The notes beneath the pieces were generated by a model that searched no databases, was not told the DNA's origin, and was given only the letters and a program-made list of their open reading frames with translations. Shown in pieces: positions 1 through 5,069 of a stretch of 5,069 nucleotides of DNA; within the stretch, counting starts at the first letter, position 1; each line of letters opens with the position of its first letter. This stretch comes from an uncultured bacterium (GTDB lineage: Bacteria > Bacillota > Clostridia > Oscillospirales > Ruminococcaceae). The DNA lies in the NCBI GenBank assembly GCA_934845495.1, contig CAKWRB010000053.1, positions 2,023 to 7,091 of the forward strand, in the 5' to 3' direction. Position numbers and translations under genes: made by a program.

Positions 1-723
1 ATGCTGGCCTCGCTGCTGGTGTTCCTGCTGGGAAAGTTTGCGGTGCGGCTGGATCTTCGGAATTTCCGCTTCAGCTGGAAGATGATCCGGGATATCGCCA
101 CCATTGCTGTTCCCAACTCCTGCATGAATGCCCTGGGCAGTGTGCTGGTGATGGGGCTCAATTCCATCCTCATCGGATTCTCCAACACCGCGGTGTCGCT
201 GTTTGGCATCTACTATAAGCTCCAGACCTTTGTGTTCATGCCGGCCAGCGGACTCACCCAGGGTGCCATGCCCATTATGGGCTTCAGCTACGGCGCCGGA
301 AACGGCAAGCGCCTGCAGCACACCCTGAGCATCAGCCTGCGTGTCTGCTTTATCATTATGGCAATGGGCTGCCTGCTCTTTATGGCGGCCCCTGCTTGGC
401 TGCTGAGCCTGTTTGGGGCCTCGGAGGAGATGCTTACGATGGGCATTCCGGCCCTGCGGATCATTTCGGTTTCCTTCCTGCCGGCCACCATCGGCTTTAT
501 CCTTCCCACCATGTTCCAGTCGATGGGGCAGGGGGCCTATTCGCTGATCGTCTTTCTGCTGCGGCAGTTGGTGATCACCCTGCCGATGGCTGCCATCCTC
601 AGCGGGCCCTTTGGCCTGACGGGGATCTGGGTCAGCTTTATCCTGGCCGAGTCAGTGGCTGCGGCAGTTGCTCTGCTGCTCTACCGGAAGCTCCGGCACA
701 GTGATCCGGTCCTGAATATATAA
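1..723 (+). CDS. MATE family multidrug efflux transporter, C-terminal half (cut by window edge)
   Basis: An inner-membrane antiporter of the MATE family, which exports drugs or metabolites in exchange for Na+ or H+. The 240 residues seen match the second half of a family whose members are usually about 450 residues. They comprise the end of one helix (1-16), a cytoplasmic linker with basic residues (17-31), then strongly hydrophobic segments at about 33-60, 63-85, 113-138, 150-172, 180-200 and 205-227, and a short basic tail. Family-typical stretches are the 'AVPNS' at 36-40 opening the second bundle and 'MPASGLTQGAMPIMGFSYGAGN' (residues 80-101), the equivalent of the MATE 'GlxqgxxPivGxnyGAgn' signature. 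The ATG at base 1 is a coincidence of the window edge, because a MATE protein cannot begin at this helix; the true start lies upstream. It ends at TAA 721-723, directly before a strong hairpin. Its substrate cannot be told. Family assignment is secure. Confidence 0.93.
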   Translation: MLASLLVFLLGKFAVRLDLRNFRFSWKMIRDIATIAVPNSCMNALGSVLVMGLNSILIGFSNTAVSLFGIYYKLQTFVFMPASGLTQGAMPIMGFSYGAGNGKRLQHTLSISLRVCFIIMAMGCLLFMAAPAWLLSLFGASEEMLTMGIPALRIISVSFLPATIGFILPTMFQSMGQGAYSLIVFLLRQLVITLPMAAILSGPFGLTGIWVSFILAESVAAAVALLLYRKLRHSDPVLNI

Positions 724-724
724 A

Positions 725-767
725 AACATGACCCCCGGTTTTGCAGATGGAAACCGGGGGTCATGTT
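725..767. terminator. Bidirectional intrinsic terminator between MATE and hydrolase remnant
   Basis: A perfect 17-bp inverted repeat, 725-741 against 751-767, with a 9-base loop (742-750) and a run of five C-G pairs in the stem. It begins two bases after the MATE stop and lies 20 bases beyond the stop of the convergent hydrolase fragment. Read on the minus strand, the stem is followed by a run of five T, so it is a classical rho-independent terminator for the leftward gene. On the plus strand only a short ATT follows, so termination of the MATE transcript may rely on the A/T-rich ends of the stem itself. Confidence 0.85.
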
Positions 768-787
768 ATTTGCGGATAGTGGGTCGA

Positions 788-1273
788 CTATCGGGGGGAG
801 CGGATCTTGTTGACCTGGAAGCTGGCGTTCAGCACCTCCCAGGCCTGGGCGAAGTAGGTGCCGATGTGCCAGAAGCTGACCCCAGCCAGTTCAAATTCCC
901 GCACCAGTTCCAGCTTTGCCTGGATGCTGCGGGCATCCTCGAACCAGACCTCGTGCCGACGGCCGGAACCGTCCCGGTAGTTGAAGTAGGGGGTCTTGGA
1001 AGTTTCATCGAAGAAAATCTGGGCATTGTTCTGCACCGCGATGTTGATGGCCCCCACATTGGAGACAACGGTGGCCGGGGTGGAGGAGCCAATCACCCAG
1101 TCGTAGCCGTAATTCGGGATTCCCATGAGGATCTTGCCGGCAGGGATCTCGGTGACGGCATATTGCAGTACCCGGCGCACCTGGTTGTAGGGGGCCACCG
1201 CCTGCGGCTCTCCGAACCGGTATCCCCATTCATAAGTCCGATTATCTATGAAACCGACCCCATAAAAAATCAC
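788..1273 (-). CDS. GH18 (YaaH/SleL-like) wall hydrolase, 3' remnant interrupted by the element
   Basis: This is the C-terminal part of a family 18 glycoside hydrolase of the YaaH/SleL type, whose full-length members cut N-acetylglucosamine linkages in cortex or wall peptidoglycan. Recognisable stretches are TYEWGY (residues 13-18), AVAPYNQVRRVLQYAVTEIP, KILMGIPNYGYDW and a C-terminal GVSFWHIG strand, in the usual order for the end of the barrel. The LysM repeats, the first barrel strands and the catalytic DxxDxDxE motif are all absent, so this 161-residue product should be inactive as a hydrolase. Residues 1-12 have no family resemblance and appear to be encoded by element DNA. The frame can start at GTG 1273-1271, which overlaps the recombinase TGA (GTGA) and has a GAGGT 7 bases upstream. 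An alternative reading is a dead fragment with no translation. The family is clear; expression is unknown. Confidence 0.8.
   Translation of the reverse strand: MIFYGVGFIDNRTYEWGYRFGEPQAVAPYNQVRRVLQYAVTEIPAGKILMGIPNYGYDWVIGSSTPATVVSNVGAINIAVQNNAQIFFDETSKTPYFNYRDGSGRRHEVWFEDARSIQAKLELVREFELAGVSFWHIGTYFAQAWEVLNASFQVNKIRSPR
1225..1270. other. Putative chromosome/element junction (attL or attR of a serine-recombinase element)
   Basis: Similarity to GH18 hydrolases stops on the minus strand just before the ACT codon of TYEWGY (1237-1235). The next codon is CGG, where the family normally has a Met codon. Everything upstream of that reads as unrelated sequence leading into the recombinase gene. Crossover is therefore expected within about 1225-1240. 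A 6-bp inverted pair, TTCATA 1229-1234 and TATGAA 1247-1252, flanks a 12-base centre and might be part of the half-site symmetry typical of large serine recombinase sites. The core dinucleotide cannot be named without the other end of the element. Confidence 0.5.
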
Positions 1274-2793
1274 CCGTCAAACCTCAGGGTCAGATGGAGG
1301 CGGGGAGGGACATTCCGCTCGGTCTTGTCATAGTCGATGCGGCTGAGGATGGATTTGAGCATCAGGTTCTTTTCCACCACCGACGGGAGCAGCTCATACC
1401 CGTCAATGACCTCCTGGATTTTGGGGATAATGTGAATCAGTTTCTGCTGGTTTTGCTCGGCGGCGGAGAGGTCGGTGAGCATGGTCTGCTCGTCTTGACG
1501 CAGATCGGCCAGCTGCTCCTCCAGGCGCTGCCGCCGGCTGACGAAGGTCTCCCGGTCGTAGACCCCCTGTTCCAGCAGGTCAAAGAGGTTTCCCAGCTGC
1601 TTTTCCAGCCGGCTGATCTCCTGCCGGGTATGGTCCAGCTTTTTACGGTGGGTAGCTGTCTCATCAGCCAGGGTTTCCAGCTGGGGGTATTCCTCCCGGA
1701 AGCTGTCCACGATCTCCTGGAGCGCCTGCATCAGCAGCGTTTCCACCTCGGCCACATCGCTGGCCTTGCAGGAGCAGTTCGGCGTTGTGCAGTAGACACT
1801 TCCACCCCGGCTGTTCTGCTGCCGCTTCATGCCATATCCGCACACGGCGCATTTGAGCAGCCCGGAAAAGGGGTTCTGGGGTGTCCGGCTGGAAACGGTC
1901 CGGGACAGGGAAGAGGCATGGAGTTTGTCCGCTGCCTTCTGCCAGATCTCCTCGCTCACCAGCGGCTCATGCAGGCCGTCGATGAGGGTGTATTCCCCGA
2001 ACTTCCGCACCGGGCGCAGCACCTTCTGGACACCGTCCTCATAGGTTTTGATTTTGGGACGGTATCCCATCTTAATTTTGCCCATATAGACCGGGTTGGT
2101 GAGCACCTTGCAGACGGTGGAGCCCGACCAGTAATGCCCCTGCCGGGTACGGTAGCCCATTTGGTTGAGCTGGGTGGCGGTGTCGCCGGTTCCCATCTCC
2201 GCCGAGCTGAGAAACAGCCGGAAGATGAGCTGCACCACAGCGGCATCCGGGCTGGGGATCAGGGTGAAACCCTTCTGTCCGGTAAGAGGTGCCTTTTCAT
2301 AGCCGAAGGGAGCCACGCTGCCCACATACTTTCCCTGTTTGGCCGAGGCCTGACGCCCTCGGACCAGGCGGCGATTGATGGTCTTGAGCTCCCGGCGGGA
2401 CATATACAGCCCGAACTCAAAGTACTCCTCATCGAATTCATTGGCAGGGTCATAGGTTTTCAGCGGGGTGACGATCTTGGTGCCGCTGTACTGGAACGCC
2501 TTGGCCACCGCGCCCTGATCTTCGGTGTCGCCGCGGGCCAGGCGCTCGATCTCCACTACCAGGACGCCGTCCCACTGTCCGGCGCTCACTTCCCGGAGCA
2601 GCCGCTGCATCACCGGGCGTCCGGCAATGCTGTCGCCGGAGACGATCTCCCGATAGATGGCAGTTATCCGAAGCCCCTGCCGCTCGGCAGTCTCCTCCAG
2701 GAGCTGCTGGTGCCGGGAGAGGATCTCCTCATCGGTAAAGCTGGGATTTTCGCTGTCCTTTCGGGACTTACGCAGATACATACAGTAGGGCAT
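1270..2793 (-). CDS. Large serine recombinase (site-specific integrase)
   Basis: A 507-residue DNA recombinase expected to integrate and excise the element through a covalent phosphoserine intermediate. The N-terminal resolvase domain (about 1-145) shows YLRKS with Arg8 and nucleophile Ser10, VSGDSIAGRP at 51-60, and EIERLARG at 81-88, whose Arg84 and Arg87 match the resolvase DRLxR arginines. The Recombinase domain (about 150-285) includes GYxxxxGHYWSGSTVCKVLTNPVYMG-type sequence. A zinc ribbon follows with Cys315-x2-Cys318 and Cys335-x4-Cys340 (Cys342 close by), then a charged coiled coil at about 375-455 and a C-terminal tail. Length is normal for the family and no lesion is seen. ATG 2793-2791 is chosen because AAAGGAG lies 7 bases upstream. 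It is the outermost gene, transcribed toward the presumed att junction, a common integrase position, and overlaps the hydrolase remnant by four bases. Codon use is GC-rich, more like the chromosome than the other element genes. Confidence 0.96.
   Translation of the reverse strand: MPYCMYLRKSRKDSENPSFTDEEILSRHQQLLEETAERQGLRITAIYREIVSGDSIAGRPVMQRLLREVSAGQWDGVLVVEIERLARGDTEDQGAVAKAFQYSGTKIVTPLKTYDPANEFDEEYFEFGLYMSRRELKTINRRLVRGRQASAKQGKYVGSVAPFGYEKAPLTGQKGFTLIPSPDAAVVQLIFRLFLSSAEMGTGDTATQLNQMGYRTRQGHYWSGSTVCKVLTNPVYMGKIKMGYRPKIKTYEDGVQKVLRPVRKFGEYTLIDGLHEPLVSEEIWQKAADKLHASSLSRTVSSRTPQNPFSGLLKCAVCGYGMKRQQNSRGGSVYCTTPNCSCKASDVAEVETLLMQALQEIVDSFREEYPQLETLADETATHRKKLDHTRQEISRLEKQLGNLFDLLEQGVYDRETFVSRRQRLEEQLADLRQDEQTMLTDLSAAEQNQQKLIHIIPKIQEVIDGYELLPSVVEKNLMLKSILSRIDYDKTERNVPPRLHLTLRFDG
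1281..1285 (-). promoter_or_regulatory. Shine-Dalgarno-like GAGGT before the GTG start of the hydrolase remnant
   Basis: On the minus strand GAGGT sits 7 bases upstream of GTG 1273-1271, inside the last codons of the recombinase gene. The same GAGGT with the same 7-base spacing precedes the fic start, which supports it as usable. With the GTGA stop/start overlap it could allow translational coupling from the recombinase. Confidence 0.4.
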
Positions 2794-2800
2794 GGATAAG

Positions 2801-2807
2801 CTCCTTT
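2801..2807 (-). promoter_or_regulatory. Ribosome binding site of the recombinase gene
   Basis: AAAGGAG on the minus strand with a 7-base gap to ATG 2793-2791. It is a near-consensus Shine-Dalgarno and fixes that start. Confidence 0.85.
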
Positions 2808-2823
2808 CTGTAAAAAGAAGTGT

Positions 2824-2852
2824 AATATATTGCTTTTTTGCGTATAAATCAA
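2824..2852 (-). promoter_or_regulatory. Sigma-A-type promoter of the recombinase gene
   Basis: On the minus strand, -35 TTGATT (2852-2847), a 17-base spacer, then -10 TATATT (2829-2824). Transcription would start near 2816-2818, leaving a leader of about 25 bases that carries the ribosome binding site. The region is A/T-rich compared with the gene it drives. Prediction is by consensus only. Confidence 0.6.
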
Positions 2853-2854
2853 AA

Positions 2855-2863
2855 CTGAATTTT
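2855..2863. repeat. Copy of the 9-mer CTGAATTTT next to the recombinase -35
   Basis: This 9-mer is identical to bases 2933-2941 of the palindrome in the fic leader. It lies immediately upstream of the recombinase -35 box (2852-2847 on the minus strand). Its left neighbour AAAA is similar to, but not the same as, the left arm of the palindrome, so it would be a degenerate half-site if it is an operator. Confidence 0.3.
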
Positions 2864-2880
2864 CATTGATGTGCAAAATG

Positions 2881-2912
2881 TTGTATTTTTACACACTTAA
2901 TGATACTATAAT
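2881..2912 (+). promoter_or_regulatory. Sigma-A-type promoter of the fic gene
   Basis: TTGTAT (2881-2886), a 17-base spacer and TACTAT (2904-2909), with TG at 2901-2902 forming an extended -10. A perfect TATAAT overlaps at 2907-2912 but has no good -35 at the right distance. The start point would fall near 2916-2920, about 50 bases before the fic ATG, so the 15-bp palindrome at 2927-2941 would lie in the leader or early transcribed region. Confidence 0.55.
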
Positions 2913-2926
2913 AAAAAGAAGAGTTA

Positions 2927-2941
2927 AAAATTCTGAATTTT
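2927..2941. repeat. 15-bp palindrome in the fic leader, candidate operator
   Basis: A perfect 7-bp inverted repeat around one central base (AAAATTC-T-GAATTTT), between the fic promoter and start codon. Its right part, CTGAATTTT (2933-2941), recurs in the same orientation at 2855-2863, three bases from the recombinase -35. Placement beside both divergent promoters suggests a regulator site. The sequence is very A/T-rich, so chance is a real alternative. Confidence 0.4.
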
Positions 2942-2955
2942 ACATGATAGAAGCT

Positions 2956-2960
2956 GAGGT
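2956..2960 (+). promoter_or_regulatory. Ribosome binding site of the fic gene
   Basis: GAGGT with a 7-base gap to ATG 2968-2970. It decides the start: in-frame ATGs at 2866, 2869 and 2878 lie upstream of or within the promoter, and ATG 2944 has no comparable site in front. Confidence 0.65.
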
Positions 2961-2967
2961 TGATCCT

Positions 2968-4215
2968 ATGAGTTATATTCCATTGACAAAGGTATACTAT
3001 CAGTCCCCAGACGAATATGAGGAAGAATGGCGCAGACGCAGAGAAACCCCCTTTTCCTCCTACCACATTCCGTTTCAGATCGGGGAGTATCCAGTCTTTT
3101 TCCTGCAGCTTCCGGAATTGTACCAGTCGATCATTGAACTGCATCGGCTGGATCAGAAAATCCATCTGCTGTACTTTGGCTTGCCGAAAATGGCGATCCA
3201 AAACTTCACACTGCACAGTTTGATTGGGGAAATTGTGATCACCAACCAGTTTGAAGGGGTATCAAGCAGCAGGCGGGAAGTAAGGGAATCGCTTGAGAAT
3301 CTGCGGCAGAAACAGAGAGCGCAAAAGCGGTTTGACGGTATTGTAAGTAAATACCGTATGCTGATGACCCGAAAAGAAATACCGCTGGAAACCCCTGAAG
3401 ATATCCGGCATTTATATGATGAACTGCTGCTGGAGGGAAAAAGTGAGATCGAACCGGAAAACCTGCCGGATGGCACTTTGTTTCGAAAGGAGAGTGTCAG
3501 CGTTACAGACAGTTTTGACCGGGAAATCCATAGGGGGCTTTATCCAGAGGAGCAGATCATCCAGGCAATGCGGGAAGCATTGGCTGTGCTGAAAGACCCC
3601 CAGCTCGACCCGGTGCTGGCCATCGGGCTGTTTCACTATCTGTTTGGGTACATTCACCCATTTTACGACGGAAATGGCCGGATGAGCCGTTTCATCAGCA
3701 GCTATCTTTTGGCTCGGGAGTTTCATCCAATTGTGGCATATCGCATTTCCTACCCTATTTTTCAAAACCGAAAGATCTATGAAGAGGCCTTTCGGATTTG
3801 CAATAACCCCCGCAGCAGGGGAGATGTTACGCCTTTTCTGCTGATGTTTACCAATATCATCACGCAGGCTATGCAGGGCCTTTATGAGGCGCTGGAACGC
3901 CGCGCTGCCCGAATGAACCACTATCATAAAAGACTTCAGGAGGCGCAGGAGTCCTTTGCCGATTGGGACGAAAACCTGAGGGACTGCCTGTTCATTTTAA
4001 TTCAGGTCAGTCTGTTTTCCGAAGATGGCATCAATCGGCAGGAGCTGGCGGAAGCCTGTGAGTATTCTGTATCTACTCTGATGAAACAGCTAAATCAGCT
4101 GAGCGAACTGCAGGATGGAAAGCTTTTGATTCGGGAACAGGTCGGCAGAGAAAAGCATTACCGCCTGGATCTCAATCAATTGGACCAGCTGTTGCAGTGT
4201 TTGGCGCAAGAGTAA
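2968..4215 (+). CDS. Class II Fic family protein (probable protein AMPylator)
   Basis: Fic enzymes usually transfer AMP from ATP to a hydroxyl side chain of a target protein. From ATG 2968 the product is 415 residues. The core motif HPFYDGNGRMSR (residues 230-241; bases 3655-3690) fits HxFx(D/E)GNGRxxR completely, with catalytic His230, Mg-binding Asp234 and the phosphate-binding Asn236, Arg238 and Arg241. Upstream, TNQFEG (92-97) fits the inhibitory helix motif [S/T]xxxE[G/N]; Glu96 would block productive ATP binding, which marks a class II, self-inhibited Fic with no separate antitoxin. A C-terminal segment (about 351-401) looks like a winged helix, with RQELAEACEYSVSTLMKQL as the helix-turn-helix part. 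No signal peptide is seen, so it is cytoplasmic. It has its own promoter, is divergent from the recombinase and ends at a terminator, so it is monocistronic cargo. The target is unknown. AMPylation is inferred from family; other Fic chemistries are possible. Confidence 0.93.
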   Translation: MSYIPLTKVYYQSPDEYEEEWRRRRETPFSSYHIPFQIGEYPVFFLQLPELYQSIIELHRLDQKIHLLYFGLPKMAIQNFTLHSLIGEIVITNQFEGVSSSRREVRESLENLRQKQRAQKRFDGIVSKYRMLMTRKEIPLETPEDIRHLYDELLLEGKSEIEPENLPDGTLFRKESVSVTDSFDREIHRGLYPEEQIIQAMREALAVLKDPQLDPVLAIGLFHYLFGYIHPFYDGNGRMSRFISSYLLAREFHPIVAYRISYPIFQNRKIYEEAFRICNNPRSRGDVTPFLLMFTNIITQAMQGLYEALERRAARMNHYHKRLQEAQESFADWDENLRDCLFILIQVSLFSEDGINRQELAEACEYSVSTLMKQLNQLSELQDGKLLIREQVGREKHYRLDLNQLDQLLQCLAQE

Positions 4216-4239
4216 TTTAAATAGTCTGGTTTTTAAAAG

Positions 4240-4280
4240 GCCGCTTGTCTGTTGCAGCAGACAGGCGGCTTTTTATTTTG
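4240..4280 (+). terminator. Intrinsic terminator of the fic gene, possibly bidirectional
   Basis: A 12-bp stem (4240-4251 with 4258-4269, one G-T wobble) and a 6-base loop, followed by TTTTTATTTTG. It is a textbook rho-independent terminator 24 bases after the fic stop. An A-run at 4235-4238 gives four T on the opposite strand, so it could also stop transcripts of the convergent metallopeptidase gene. The rest of 4216-4314 shows no gene. Confidence 0.85.
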
Positions 4281-4314
4281 TTTAGCTTTAGATTAACCCG
4301 AGATTGATTCTGAA

Positions 4315-4932
4315 CTAAGCGGAATACACCATGTCCCAAAACTTTTTGTTAGAACCTTCTGGAGGGTACATCTCATCCAGCAATGGGCGAAATTTAGATA
4401 ATAGCAATTTATCGCGTGTTGAACTGCTAAAGCATCCTCTTCTTTGAAATGTATCTAATTTCCTGCAAGCAGAGTCAAATGATGCATTAAAAACTTTGCT
4501 AATTTCATAGGGATCGATTCCGTTACATCGGGCTTCAAGGTTGTGCAGCACAATCTCAGGCATTACAACTTGGGCAGTAAAGAAGTGGGCTTCTTTTTCC
4601 TCTTTTTCGCCATCAGCGGTATGACCTAAATAGATATGACCAACTTCATGAGCGATTCCCCAATGTTTTCGACATTCATTTGGCTCTTCATCGTCATATA
4701 AAATGAGATTGCAGCTTGGGTGAAGAATAACACAACAACCGCTAAATTCATTGCAGGTAAAGTCCGTAATTGGTTTCATTACCACTTTGGCATAGTTTTG
4801 AACAGAATCGATTTTGATAGGTTTGTCAAATCGAAAGTTTCGTACATCAATAAAAAAACTAGTAATATCTTGATGAAGCAGTAATTCAGTTGCTGTATTT
4901 TGCGCGCGCTCAAAGTCTGGTCGTTCACACAT
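4315..4932 (-). CDS. ImmA/IrrE family metallopeptidase
   Basis: A 205-residue soluble zinc protease of the ImmA/IrrE type (COG2856). Characterised members cut and inactivate XRE-type repressors, for example ImmA acting on ImmR in ICEBs1. The zinc site HEVGH is at residues 95-99, in the family context GIAHEVGHIYLGH. A second signature, EEKEAHFFTAQVVMP (111-125), matches the family's E-x-EAxxFAxxLLMP and should supply the third zinc ligand. The N-terminal DFERAQNTATELL helix is usual for the family. ATG 4932-4930 follows the stop of the upstream gene by 9 bases, with a weak AGAGG placed rather far upstream, so translation may depend on coupling. The reading frame is the same as that of the upstream gene. 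The gene is much more A/T-rich than its left neighbours. It is most likely the anti-repressor of the element, acting on the XRE-like protein encoded just upstream. Confidence 0.9.
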   Translation of the reverse strand: MCERPDFERAQNTATELLLHQDITSFFIDVRNFRFDKPIKIDSVQNYAKVVMKPITDFTCNEFSGCCVILHPSCNLILYDDEEPNECRKHWGIAHEVGHIYLGHTADGEKEEKEAHFFTAQVVMPEIVLHNLEARCNGIDPYEISKVFNASFDSACRKLDTFQRRGCFSSSTRDKLLLSKFRPLLDEMYPPEGSNKKFWDMVYSA

Positions 4933-4941
4933 AGATTGTTT

Positions 4942-5069
4942 CTACTCATCCTCTCTTGAAATTCCCATAGCATCTAAGTAAGTATCAATAGAATCTTGAA
5001 AATTTTTAATCAATCGGTCGCGAGTATCTTTAGGGATTTTCTCTAAATGCCTAGCCAAGATAATTAAGT
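4942..5069 (-). CDS. C-terminal end of a probable XRE-family transcriptional regulator (cut by window edge)
   Basis: An open frame enters from the right edge and ends at TAG 4944-4942 after 41 visible codons. The segment LEKIPKDTRDRLIKNFQDSIDTYLDAMG resembles the helical tail of XRE-type repressors, but the DNA-binding domain lies outside the window. Position supports this: XRE-type repressor genes commonly sit directly upstream of ImmA/IrrE-type protease genes in one operon. The stop is in the same frame as the protease start and only three codons before it. The frame assignment is solid; the family call is an inference from context and a short tail. Confidence 0.6.
   Translation of the reverse strand, partial: LIILARHLEKIPKDTRDRLIKNFQDSIDTYLDAMGISREDE

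Noticed and set aside
1..3. ATG at base 1 as the real start of the MATE gene
   Set aside because: The protein would lack the first half of the transporter. The ATG is the window edge falling on an internal Met codon.
725..767. Hairpin as a CRISPR unit or small RNA gene
   Set aside because: It is a single stem with no repeats around it, placed between two convergent stop codons, which is fully explained as a terminator.
728..1333. 201-codon plus-strand open frame across the hydrolase remnant
   Set aside because: It runs through a terminator stem and antisense to clear GH18 sequence, with no ribosome site and low-complexity Gly/Val-rich content.
1294..2799. 501-codon open frame on the plus strand opposite the recombinase
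   Set aside because: It is a mirror of a GC-rich gene. The opposite strand has a complete set of recombinase motifs, a ribosome site and a promoter, while this frame has no recognisable domain.
2866..2967. Upstream in-frame ATGs giving a 449-residue Fic protein
   Set aside because: They fall before or inside the predicted promoter. The added residues look like translated A/T-rich intergenic DNA, and only ATG 2968 has a well-spaced GAGGT.
3412..3927. 171-codon minus-strand open frame opposite fic
   Set aside because: It is antisense to the conserved Fic core, has no recognisable domain, and has no promoter or ribosome site evidence.
4779..4973. 64-codon minus-strand frame overlapping the ImmA-like start
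   Set aside because: It is out of frame with both the XRE-like tail and the metallopeptidase, and no family features are seen.

Overview
The window looks like the left boundary of an integrated mobile element in a Gram-positive, gut-type member of the Clostridia. The Oscillospiraceae/Ruminococcaceae are the best guess, from protein style and GC-rich chromosomal flanks with Clostridia-type Shine-Dalgarno and promoter sequences. The genus cannot be fixed from the sequence alone. Composition steps down from left to right in 60-base spot counts: 36/60 G+C at 841-900, 42/60 at 1501-1560, 28/60 at 3301-3360 and 19/60 at 4441-4500.

Left, chromosomal side (1 to about 1240): the C-terminal half of a MATE-family multidrug efflux transporter runs rightward off the window's left edge. 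Facing it on the minus strand is the C-terminal third of a YaaH/SleL-like family 18 glycoside hydrolase (GH18). The two share a strong bidirectional hairpin terminator. The hydrolase has lost its catalytic N-terminal part. Homology begins abruptly at residue 13, just downstream of the recombinase stop codon, as expected if an element inserted into the gene.

Element side (about 1240 to 5069 and beyond): the outermost gene is a 507-residue large serine recombinase transcribed toward the junction, the likely integrase/excisionase. Its stop codon overlaps the GTG that opens the hydrolase remnant. Divergent from it is a 415-residue class II Fic protein (probable AMPylator) with an intact Fic motif, an upstream inhibitory motif and a C-terminal winged-helix-like region. 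The 174-bp divergent intergenic region holds a promoter for each gene, a 15-bp palindrome and a repeated 9-mer that may be operators. After the fic terminator, and convergent with it, come an ImmA/IrrE-type metallopeptidase and the last 41 codons of an upstream gene that resembles the tail of an XRE-type repressor.

Working model: the XRE-like protein plus ImmA-like protease form a repressor/anti-repressor switch as in ICEBs1-type elements and phages. The serine recombinase moves the element in and out of the hydrolase gene, and Fic is accessory cargo (toxin, host modification or regulator). The most notable points are the insertion into a wall-hydrolase gene of a type linked to spores, the re-initiation-ready remnant, the autoinhibited Fic cargo with possible shared operators, and the one-stop-codon separation of the XRE-like and ImmA-like reading frames.
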